A stretch of DNA of 37,317 nt, from the NCBI GenBank assembly GCA_016218255.1, contig JACREN010000054.1, positions 1 to 37,317 on the forward strand, written 5' to 3'. The position numbers and the translations under genes are program-made. Within the stretch, counting starts at the first letter, position 1, and each line of letters starts with the position of its first letter. Shown piece by piece: positions 31,929-37,317 of the stretch. The DNA comes from Candidatus Gottesmanbacteria bacterium. GTDB lineage: Bacteria; Patescibacteriota; Microgenomatia; UBA10105; UBA927. The notes beneath the pieces were generated by a model. It did not search any database. It was given only the letters and a program-made list of their open reading frames with translations, and had not been told where the DNA came from.

Positions 31929-31974
31929 CAATTCCTCCAGAATTTCAGGGCAGCATATTTTAGATAATTCTGCC

Positions 31975-32000
31975 AAAAATAAACCCCGCTTGCGCGGGGC
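31975..32000 (-). terminator. Intrinsic terminator after the thrS-infC-rpmI-rplT operon
   Basis: On the minus strand CCCCGC, loop GCAA, GCGGGG and then TTTATTTTT (31975-31983) form a GC-rich 6-bp hairpin with a U-tract. It lies about 95 bases after the rplT stop. The gap between (32001-32096) contains a second structure: ACCCAAAGAT (32033-32042) pairs exactly with 32080-32089, enclosing a U-rich loop and another CCTCGC/GCGGGG hairpin. Confidence 0.75.
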
Positions 32001-32096
32001 TCCTGGGTTTATTCTTTTATAATTCTTTATGCACCCAAAGATTCCCCGCTTGGCGAGGTAAAAAAGTAAAAACTAAAATATCTTTGGGTTGTCATA

Positions 32097-32447
32097 TTAA
32101 TTCACTGCTTTTACATTATCGATAATCCGTCCGAATACTTCCGGTTGTTCAGTGACGAGATACGAGAGTGTTTTTCGGTCTATTTCGATATTGGCCTTTT
32201 TGAGGTGATTCATAAACAGACTGTAGGATAGGCCGCGTTGTTTCACTGCTTCTCCGATGCGGGTGATCCAGAGTCTGCGAAAATCGCGCTTCTTGTTCTT
32301 GCGTCCCGCGAATGCATACTCACCGCTGTGTAGGAATGCCTGCTTTGCAGTTCTCACGAGTCTCCGTTTGGTCATCCGGTAGCCTTTTGTAGCCTGAAAT
32401 AATTTTTTGTGCTTGGCGTGTGTGCTGATGCCCCGTTTGATTCTCAT
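32097..32447 (-). CDS. rplT: 50S ribosomal protein L20
   Basis: The 116-residue protein has the L20 sequence RIKRGISTHAKHKKLF, GYRMTKRRLVRTAKQAFLHS, GEYAFAGRKNKKRDFRRLWITRIG and NHLKKANIEIDRKTLSYLV. L20 binds 23S rRNA early in assembly and, in other bacteria, represses its own operon. It is the last gene of thrS-infC-rpmI-rplT. Confidence 0.96.
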   Translation of the reverse strand: MRIKRGISTHAKHKKLFQATKGYRMTKRRLVRTAKQAFLHSGEYAFAGRKNKKRDFRRLWITRIGEAVKQRGLSYSLFMNHLKKANIEIDRKTLSYLVTEQPEVFGRIIDNVKAVN

Positions 32448-32453
32448 AGTGCG

Positions 32454-32651
32454 TTATGATACCAGATATCGCTTGACAATGCGAATATACTTGGCGTTGG
32501 TGACTTCTCTTGGTTTATCCTGGCGGCGCTGTCTGGTTTTATTCTTTTTGCTGCGCAAATGCCTGGCCCCCTGAACGCGGTGAAAAATTTTACCGGTTTT
32601 GGTCATTTTGAAGCGCTTAGTTACAATTTTTTTAGTTTTGACTTTTGGCAT
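32454..32651 (-). CDS. rpmI: 50S ribosomal protein L35
   Basis: The 65-residue protein begins MPKVKTKKIVTKRFKMTKTGK and contains HLRSKKNKTRQRRQDK, the L35 pattern at usual length. A GGAGAA site lies 4-9 bases before the ATG, so Shine-Dalgarno initiation is used inside this operon. It lies one base after the infC stop and 6 bases before rplT. Confidence 0.95.
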   Translation of the reverse strand: MPKVKTKKIVTKRFKMTKTGKIFHRVQGARHLRSKKNKTRQRRQDKPREVTNAKYIRIVKRYLVS

Positions 32652-32652
32652 A

Positions 32653-33177
32653 CTATTCTCCTTTTTTATCCGGAACGACCATGGCGACTAAGACTCTTCC
32701 CTCCATGTGTGGATCCCTCACCTGCTTCACTGATTCCAGCTGGTTGATGAATCGTTTCACCACATCGTATCCAAATTCCTTGCGTGTAATCTCCCGGCCT
32801 TTAAAAAATACGCTTATTTTTACCTGATTGCCGTCTGCCAGAAATTCCTTGGCTCTGGCTAGTCTTGTGTCAAAATCATGTTGGCCGATAAAAGGCCGTA
32901 ATCTGATTTCCTTGACTCCGACGTTTTTTTGGCTCTTTTTGCTTTCCCGTTCTTTTTTTGCTTCCTGGTACTTAAATTTTTTAAAGTCAATGAGTTTGGC
33001 CACCGGTGGCTTGGCATTGGGCGCTATTTCTACCACGTCTATTTCTAGTTCCTTAGCCTTTTGCAATGCTTCGAGCTTGGAAACGATACCGATTTGTTTG
33101 CCCTCTTCATCCAGTAGCCGCACCGTAGGGCTGGCGATCTGATAGTTGAGGCGGTAGAATTTATGTGTTGGTCTCAA
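32653..33177 (-). CDS. infC: Translation initiation factor IF-3
   Basis: The 174-residue protein has the N-domain KFYRLNYQIASPTVRLLDEEGKQIG, the lysine-rich linker AKLIDFKKFKYQEAKKERESKK and the C-domain VKEIRLRPFIGQHDFDTRLARAKEFL. There is no in-frame ATG near the start; the only plausible initiation codon is TTG at 33177, within the last codons of thrS (17-base overlap). Use of a rare start codon matches known infC genes, where IF-3 discriminates against its own non-standard start and so autoregulates (AUU in E. coli). Confidence 0.95.
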   Translation of the reverse strand: MRPTHKFYRLNYQIASPTVRLLDEEGKQIGIVSKLEALQKAKELEIDVVEIAPNAKPPVAKLIDFKKFKYQEAKKERESKKSQKNVGVKEIRLRPFIGQHDFDTRLARAKEFLADGNQVKISVFFKGREITRKEFGYDVVKRFINQLESVKQVRDPHMEGRVLVAMVVPDKKGE

Positions 33178-35038
33178 GCTCGTTTTGTAACCGGTTTATG
33201 AACTCATCAAGCGTCATGCTCTTGAGATCTTCACCCTTGCGTGTACGCACAGAAACAGCTTCATGCGACACTTCTTTGTCCCCTATTATACCCATATACG
33301 GCACTTTTTGTAAAGTAGCCTCGCGGATTTTTCCCTGCATAGACTCGTTTTTGTCATTGATTTCTACCCGGAATCCTGCCTCGCGGAGCTTTTGCACCAT
33401 CTTTTGCGCGGCATCGTTGTGTCGATCGGCTATCGGGATAAGGGCAACCTGTACCGGGGCAAGCCATAGAGGAAAGGCGCCCGCGTAGTGCTCGATGAGG
33501 ATGCCAAAGAAGCGCTCCATGGATCCTAAGACCACTCGATGGATCATGACGCAATGTTCTTCCTTGCCCTCTTTATTGGTGTAGTTTACGTCGAAACCTC
33601 GTCCAAGGCGTTTGAGGTATTTTGCGAGATTTTCTTTTGTTTTAAATTTTTGTTTAAATGTTTTGAGTGCCCAGAATTCTTCTATATCTTCGTCCGTCGT
33701 TTCCGCCTGATCTGGTTGATTAAAGTCAAATTGTACCGTGCCGAGTTGCCACTCACGACCCAAAGAGTCTTTCACTTTCATATCAATTTTTGGACCGTAA
33801 AAAACACCCTCGCCCTCATCGATTTTATAATCAAATCCTTCATCGGCTGCTGCTTTTTTTAGTGAATCTTCTGCGAAATTCCACATATTAAGGCTCCCCA
33901 GGTATTTTTTGGGGCGAGTAGCGATGTACGCCTGGTAGTCCGAAAAACCAAACAATCGATAAAAATCTTTCATTATGCGAAGCACGCCTTTGACCTCATC
34001 AATTACTTGCTCCGGCGTGCAAAAAATATGAGAGTCATCCTGGGTAAATCCGCGCACGCGAGTCATGCCATGAAGTACGCCTGCGCGTTCATAGCGGTAT
34101 ACGGTGCCTAATTCTCCAATGCGCAGGGGTAGTTCCCTGTAGCTCCTTGGTCGGGATTTATAAATTTGTATGTGGTTGGGACAGTTCATGGGTTTGAGTA
34201 TTTCATCAGTGGAATAGTCCGGTGCGCTTTCTCCTTCAATGTATTCGTGAAGCATGACGGGAAACATGCTGTTGACGTATTTAGAAAGATGGCGGCTTTT
34301 AACGAACATATCAACACTGGCAATATGAGGAGTAAAAACCAATTGATATCCGCGTTTATAGTGTTCGTTTTTCCAAAATTGCTCAACAATATTTCGAACA
34401 ATTGCGAGTTTTGGATGCCAAAGGATAAGCCCTTGTCCCGTAAGTGGACTAATGGAAAAGAGATCCATTTCTTGCCCTAGTTTTCGATGATCTCGTTTCT
34501 TGGACTCTTCCAGTTGAGTAAGATACGCGTCCAGTTCTTCCTTCGTCGGGAAACAGGTTCCATAGATGCGTGTGAGCATCTTATTTTTCTCACTCCCCCG
34601 CCAGTAGGCACCGGCGATTTTGAGAAGCTTAAAATGCTGGAGCTCTTTTGACGGATTTTCTACATGCCCCATTTTGCATAAATCCAAGAAATCGCCAGGG
34701 TCATTCGTTGAGAGTTTTTTACCTTCTTTAGCAAATCCAATTGCCATTTCTACTTTATATTTATTATCTTTAAATAGTTTCTTGGCTTGCGCAAGAGAGA
34801 CTTCGTTGAACGTGAACTTTTGCCATGCGGGCAGAATTCCCCTCATCTTTGCTTCAATTTTGGGGAAGTCGTCTTCTGAAATTTTCCATTTTTCGATATC
34901 AAAATCTTGATAAAATCCGTTTTCGATCGCGGGACCAATGGCGTTTAGGGCTCCCGGGTAAAGAGATTTAACTGCATGGGCCAGCAAATGCGCGCAGCTA
35001 TGGCGCATATTATTTAGATAGTCGTCGTTGTTTTTCAT
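33161..35038 (-). CDS. thrS: Threonyl-tRNA synthetase without TGS domain
   Basis: The 625-residue protein begins directly in the editing domain: MRHSCAHLLAHAVKSLYPG (HxxxH) and DLCKMGHVENP (Cys/His of the second metal pair). Class II motif 2 is YRYERAGVLHGMTRVRGFTQDDSHIF, motif 3 is HRVVLGSMERFFGILIEHYAG, and a C-terminal anticodon-binding domain follows (from about 525, VQVALIPIADRHN). The N-terminal TGS ubiquitin-like domain of most bacterial ThrRS is missing. It leads the thrS-infC-rpmI-rplT operon. A terminator-like hairpin ends directly at its ATG. Confidence 0.95.
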   Translation of the reverse strand: MKNNDDYLNNMRHSCAHLLAHAVKSLYPGALNAIGPAIENGFYQDFDIEKWKISEDDFPKIEAKMRGILPAWQKFTFNEVSLAQAKKLFKDNKYKVEMAIGFAKEGKKLSTNDPGDFLDLCKMGHVENPSKELQHFKLLKIAGAYWRGSEKNKMLTRIYGTCFPTKEELDAYLTQLEESKKRDHRKLGQEMDLFSISPLTGQGLILWHPKLAIVRNIVEQFWKNEHYKRGYQLVFTPHIASVDMFVKSRHLSKYVNSMFPVMLHEYIEGESAPDYSTDEILKPMNCPNHIQIYKSRPRSYRELPLRIGELGTVYRYERAGVLHGMTRVRGFTQDDSHIFCTPEQVIDEVKGVLRIMKDFYRLFGFSDYQAYIATRPKKYLGSLNMWNFAEDSLKKAAADEGFDYKIDEGEGVFYGPKIDMKVKDSLGREWQLGTVQFDFNQPDQAETTDEDIEEFWALKTFKQKFKTKENLAKYLKRLGRGFDVNYTNKEGKEEHCVMIHRVVLGSMERFFGILIEHYAGAFPLWLAPVQVALIPIADRHNDAAQKMVQKLREAGFRVEINDKNESMQGKIREATLQKVPYMGIIGDKEVSHEAVSVRTRKGEDLKSMTLDEFINRLQNELETNT

Positions 35039-35106
35039 AAAAAAAAGTCACCCGTTCTTGTTGGAACCTCCGACTCGGAGGTGGTTCCATCCAACTTTGG
35101 TGACTT
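35039..35106 (-). terminator. Terminator-like hairpin in the thrS leader, abutting the start codon
   Basis: On the minus strand AAGTCACC (35099-35106) pairs exactly with GGTGACTT (35045-35052), and eight T follow (35039-35046) directly before the thrS ATG. Inside the stem is a second hairpin, CCTCC/GGAGG around GAGTC extended by GGAA/TTCC. The stretch GGATGGAACCACC resembles the T-box core (GGGTGGAACCACG), but no stem I with the conserved loops is visible. It is probably an attenuation signal of the operon; the type is unknown. Confidence 0.6.
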
Positions 35107-35161
35107 AATTATCTTCTTTTCGCCGAAGTGGCGCTTCTCTTTGAGGTTGGTTGGGTCTCAT
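35105..35161 (-). other. Possible 18-residue leader peptide of thrS
   Basis: ATG at 35161 encodes MRPNQPQREAPLRRKEDN; its TAA overlaps the 5' arm of the terminator-like stem (35099-35106), so a ribosome at the stop codon would block that arm. A shorter frame (35158-35190, 10 residues) precedes it with ATGA overlap. It has no Shine-Dalgarno site and no Thr codon. Presence of translation is unproven. Confidence 0.35.
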
Positions 35162-35180
35162 GCAGACGAGAAGTATTTTC

Positions 35181-35210
35181 TTTTTATCATAGTTAAACCA
35201 TCCCTGTCAA
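35181..35210 (-). promoter_or_regulatory. Candidate promoter of the thrS operon leader
   Basis: A perfect TTGACA (35205-35210) lies upstream of two weak -10 options on the minus strand: GATAAA (35183-35188) with a 16-base spacer or TAAAAA (35181-35186) with 18. The leader to the thrS ATG would be about 135-140 bases, unlike the leaderless genes elsewhere in this window. Confidence 0.5.
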
Positions 35211-35215
35211 GGATT

Positions 35216-35273
35216 TAGAAGGATCGCATCCTTCCATTTGTTGATAAATTTTTAGAAGTATGCGATCCTTCTA
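35216..35273. repeat. REP-like palindrome pair before the transposase gene
   Basis: The first copy GAAGGATCGCATCCTTC (35218-35234) and the second, inverted copy GAAGTATGCGATCCTTC (35256-35272) are 21 bases apart. The outer 14-mers TAGAAGGATCGCAT (35216-35229) and the bases 35260-35273 are perfect reverse complements. The pair ends 3 bases before the transposase ATG at 35277, so it would sit in its 5' untranslated region. Confidence 0.9.
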
Positions 35274-35276
35274 TTA

Positions 35277-36023
35277 ATGCCAATTCATCGCCCAGAATAT
35301 TTTGAACATGGAGTCTACCATATTTATAACCGAGGAGTGGCGAAAATGCCCACCTTTTTGTGTACCGATGATTATCGTGACTTCCAAGATATACTCCGCT
35401 ATCTCCTTATAGGATTTTTAACACAGAAGGATGCGATCCTTCCATTGCCAATTAATAATTCAAACCTTCCCGTTACATACAAAGCAGATCCGCTCAGCAA
35501 TGGACTGTTCCGGCCGCTTCTCGATCTTATCGCCTATTGTCTTATGCCAAATCATTTTCACTTGTTGATTCAGATAAAAGTACCGATTGCCGAAATTAAG
35601 CAGGACGGCAGAAGGATCGCATCCTTCTGGTCCGTTTCTGAGTTTATGCGCAGGCTATGTATCACGTACAGTCACAAGTTCAACCGACGCTCTAAGCGCG
35701 AAGGCGTAGTTTTTCAGGGGAGATTTAAAATTAAACACATCCCCAAAGATTCAGATGTATTACAGGTGAGCCGATACATCCATATGAATCCGGTTATTGC
35801 CGGTTTAGTGACAAAACCCGAACAGTGGTTGTTTAGTGACTACCATGCATATATTTTACCACAGGATTTACCTTCTCATAGCGTTACGAACACAGACCTG
35901 CTGCTTTCCTTTTTTAATAGAAGTTCTCAACGGTACAAGGAATTTGTCGATGGGGTTATATCTGAACAAGAAGGGAAAATAGTTGGTAAATACATCGTCG
36001 ATCAAGATCAGGAACAGGCATGA
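35277..36023 (+). CDS. REP-associated tyrosine transposase (RAYT, IS200-like Y1 family)
   Basis: The 248-residue protein has HGVYHIYNRGVAK at the N-terminus, the HUH-type metal motif YCLMPNHFHLLI (His93, His95), FQGRFKIKHIP, and RYIHMNPVIAGLV with the candidate catalytic Tyr168, followed by WLFSDYHAY. These are the RAYT hallmarks. RAYTs are single-copy, domesticated transposases that cut and move REP palindromes. Two palindromes of the same family are embedded in its own coding sequence: one gives residues 50-56 (QKDAILP), the other about 111-118 (GRRIASFW). Both keep the frame and avoid the HUH and Tyr motifs. Other copies flank the gene. The core looks intact, so it may still be active. Confidence 0.9.
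   Translation: MPIHRPEYFEHGVYHIYNRGVAKMPTFLCTDDYRDFQDILRYLLIGFLTQKDAILPLPINNSNLPVTYKADPLSNGLFRPLLDLIAYCLMPNHFHLLIQIKVPIAEIKQDGRRIASFWSVSEFMRRLCITYSHKFNRRSKREGVVFQGRFKIKHIPKDSDVLQVSRYIHMNPVIAGLVTKPEQWLFSDYHAYILPQDLPSHSVTNTDLLLSFFNRSSQRYKEFVDGVISEQEGKIVGKYIVDQDQEQA
35426..35442. repeat. REP-like palindrome inside the transposase gene (copy 1)
   Basis: GAAGGATGCGATCCTTC: arms of 7 bases around GCG. The centre GCG marks it as the reverse orientation of the CGC-centred copies. It encodes residues 50-56 of the transposase. Confidence 0.9.
35609..35629. repeat. REP-like palindrome inside the transposase gene (copy 2)
   Basis: CAGAAGGAT, CGC, ATCCTTCTG: perfect 9-base arms, with forward orientation by the CGC centre. 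It encodes about residues 111-118. Confidence 0.9.
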
Positions 36024-36029
36024 GCTACA

Positions 36030-36050
36030 TGGAAGGATGCGATCCTTCCA
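36030..36050. repeat. REP-like palindrome after the transposase gene
   Basis: TGGAAGGAT, GCG, ATCCTTCCA: perfect 9-base arms, reverse orientation. It starts 7 bases after the transposase stop and fills most of the 40-base gap to the next gene. A hairpin here without a T-run is unlikely to be a normal terminator. Confidence 0.9.
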
Positions 36051-36063
36051 GAGAGAAATCGGG

Positions 36064-36576
36064 TTATCGCTTGAATACGTAGATGTGGCGGGATTCATCT
36101 TGACGAAGAATTTTCCAGTTGGGAAAAATAAAGCTATTGGAGACGATGATGCTGCCGGGCTTGAGTTCCTTTTTCAGTTTTTCCGCAAGTCGTTCCATGC
36201 GCCATGGGAGTAGATAAACAAACACGATATCCGCGTCTGAAAGATCTGCGTTCCAGAAGTTTTGCCAGCGTGTCGTAATTTGATTGCGATATGGAAAAAA
36301 TATTGTACGGAGTTTCGAAAAGAGTACGAGAAACGGATTGATTTCTAAGCCTACCGACGTGGCGCCTTTTTGCGCTGCCAACAGTAATAGCCGCCCGTCG
36401 CCCGATCCCAAATCGTATATATTCATACCTTTTTTGATGCGAGCAAGATCAATCATGATCCGCGCAGTCGCATTGACTGATGGCACAAACGGTGCGCCGG
36501 TGACAAAGGCGATGGTGAGAAAAAAGACAAACAGGGCGAATGTCAGATGGATGAGAAGAAAAACGAGAGACAGCAT
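36064..36576 (-). CDS. Membrane-anchored class I methyltransferase, FAM173/aKMT-like
   Basis: The 170-residue protein has an N-terminal transmembrane helix (LVFLLIHLTFALFVFFLTIAF) and then FVPSVNATARIMIDLA, NIYDLGSGDGRLLLLAAQKGA (SAM motif I) and SVGLEINPFLVLFSKLR. The order VPS, GSGDGR and ExNPxLV matches FAM173 (ATPSCKMT)-type and archaeal aKMT lysine methyltransferases. It may methylate a membrane or surface protein on the cytoplasmic face (inference). A TACAAT box (36583-36588, minus) lies exactly 6 bases before the ATG at 36576, so the transcript is likely leaderless. No good -35 is visible. It lies 12 bases after the surface protein gene. Confidence 0.75.
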   Translation of the reverse strand: MLSLVFLLIHLTFALFVFFLTIAFVTGAPFVPSVNATARIMIDLARIKKGMNIYDLGSGDGRLLLLAAQKGATSVGLEINPFLVLFSKLRTIFFPYRNQITTRWQNFWNADLSDADIVFVYLLPWRMERLAEKLKKELKPGSIIVSNSFIFPNWKILRQDESRHIYVFKR

Positions 36577-36588
36577 GAAGCTATTGTA
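36577..36588 (-). promoter_or_regulatory. Leaderless -10 box of the FAM173-like methyltransferase gene
   Basis: TACAAT at 36583-36588 on the minus strand, then AGCTTC and the ATG. Same -10-to-start spacing as at 13234, 17573, 21046 and 24216; no recognisable -35. Confidence 0.4.
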
Positions 36589-37317
36589 CTACGACCCGGG
36601 GCGGAATTTCCGCCTGAGGACAAAAAATATCAGAGTGCCGAAGCCGCCGAATAGAAATCCAATGAAGATATACCACCATGGGAAATGCCAGGGACCGGTT
36701 TGTTCTCCAAGTATTTCCTCCGGAACCGGTGACGCGGTGGCTGATCCGCTTGCCTCAGGTTGAGTTTGAGCGCCCAGGACGCCGGGGGCAAATCCCGGGG
36801 CTACACCGCTTGTCGCCCCGCCGCCTGGGGTCGCGCTTACCTCACCGGAAAATGGTCCGGGTTTGCACCCGTTGCCTGCCCGTACGACGAAATAATATGT
36901 GGTGCCTCCGGAAAGATTACTGACGGTATAGCTTGTTGTGCCGCTCCCTCCGACATTGGGATTGCCATAACTGTAATTGCCGGAACTTGTGCCGTACGCG
37001 ACGAGATAGTAGGTTACGGGATTTGTGGCTTGGGTCCAGGTGAGTGTGACGGAATTGGTGCTGCTGACGACTGACGTTATGCTTGGCGCGCTTCCCGGGG
37101 CAGTATCGTTGCAGACCGGAGCTGACACGCCTGAACCGAGCACCGTGCCGCCGCCTCCGTCTCCCCCGCCGCCACTCGAAGTCGGGGTTGGGGTGGGTGT
37201 AGGTGTGACATCAGCGGTCACAAAACCCAACAGGAGATCAAATGCGGTTTCTAAACTTTGAAAACTGTTACTTGCTGATTGATTAAGTGCCACGGTATAT
37301 GCGAAATCATCGATAGC
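36589..37317 (-). CDS. Surface-anchored FN3 protein with Pro-Thr linker (N-terminus beyond right edge)
   Basis: The frame is open to the window edge (the last codons read AIDDFAYTVALNQ), so a GTG at 37293 is an internal codon, not the start. The visible 242 residues carry a Thr-Pro repeat, a Gly-rich stretch, then one fibronectin type III domain (PSITSVVSSTNSVTLTWTQA to GTTYYFVVRAGNGC parts) with a likely disulfide between APVCND and GNGCKPG. A second low-complexity linker precedes one transmembrane helix (WWYIFIGFLFGGFGTLIFFVL) and a basic tail LRRKFRPGS. It is anchored by its C-terminus with the FN3 outside. A family of such proteins is common in Patescibacteria. The ligand is unknown. Confidence 0.75.
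   Translation of the reverse strand, partial: AIDDFAYTVALNQSASNSFQSLETAFDLLLGFVTADVTPTPTPTPTSSGGGGDGGGGTVLGSGVSAPVCNDTAPGSAPSITSVVSSTNSVTLTWTQATNPVTYYLVAYGTSSGNYSYGNPNVGGSGTTSYTVSNLSGGTTYYFVVRAGNGCKPGPFSGEVSATPGGGATSGVAPGFAPGVLGAQTQPEASGSATASPVPEEILGEQTGPWHFPWWYIFIGFLFGGFGTLIFFVLRRKFRPGS

Noticed and set aside
35039..35106. A T-box riboswitch for thrS
   Set aside because: The core GGATGGAACCACC resembles the T-box, but no stem I with specifier loop is visible and the terminator ends at the start codon without room for a ribosome site. It is kept only as an undefined leader structure.
35216..36050. A CRISPR array
   Set aside because: The repeats are short palindromes at irregular distances, in both orientations, partly inside a gene; no uniform spacers and no cas genes.
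36589..37293. A complete surface protein starting with GTG at 37293
   Set aside because: The frame continues without a stop to the window edge, so the true start and probably a signal peptide lie outside.

Overview
The window looks like a chromosomal piece of a Patescibacteria (Candidate Phyla Radiation) genome, most likely from the Microgenomates side. The reasons are compact housekeeping genes with overlapping starts and stops, several core genes missing a domain (PheT without its OB-fold tRNA-binding insert, ThrS without TGS), promoters that place the -10 box six bases before the start codon, a type IV pilus PilX-M-N-O set, and an FN3/Pro-Thr surface protein with a C-terminal anchor. TGA is used as a stop, so this is not a recoded (Gracilibacteria-type) lineage. 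The phylum call rests on gene style, not on a marker tree.

Bases 1-13213 form an accessory region for the cell surface and small molecules. From the left edge come a membrane-anchored unknown protein and a methyltransferase (minus strand). A tight plus-strand operon follows: PLP-dependent decarboxylase, QueC-like PP-loop enzyme, RdgB/HAM1-like nucleotide pyrophosphatase, and a thymidylate-synthase-fold protein whose substrate-specifying Asn is Asp, as in (d)CMP hydroxymethylases. Facing it are a CCA/polyA-polymerase-like nucleotidyltransferase and a HAD phosphatase. After a second methyltransferase comes an export module: ABC ATPase, CysD-like PP-loop enzyme and an alkaline-phosphatase-superfamily enzyme on minus; a second enzyme of that superfamily and a GT4 glycosyltransferase on plus; the ABC permease on minus; and an N-terminally short phosphoglycosyl transferase on plus. 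Roughly 2.3-9.9 kb is visibly AT-richer than the flanks.

Bases 13234-16396 hold the pilus operon pilX-pilM-pilN-pilO. Bases 16364-24011 are housekeeping on minus: trmD, khpA, rpsP, rnc, nusB, rpmF, recG, a tiny membrane protein, tyrS, a GNAT and a HisC/CobD-type aminotransferase with an attenuator-like terminator before it. A class A penicillin-binding protein follows on plus (24216-26798).

Bases 26782-35038 are again minus-strand housekeeping: coaBC, pheT, an AlaX-PheS fusion, rplT, rpmI, infC and thrS, the last with a structured leader. The right end holds a REP-associated tyrosine transposase surrounded and internally interrupted by its REP-like palindromes, an integral-membrane methyltransferase and the truncated surface protein.

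The most unusual signals are: the palindrome family, which sits inside the transposase gene and, as a perfect 20-bp inverted repeat, inside recG; a second repeat class of period-7 arrays, before nusB and also inside recG; the AlaX-PheS fusion; the decarboxylase/QueC/RdgB/TS-like operon; and the recurring leaderless promoter architecture. No tRNA, rRNA or CRISPR array was seen.
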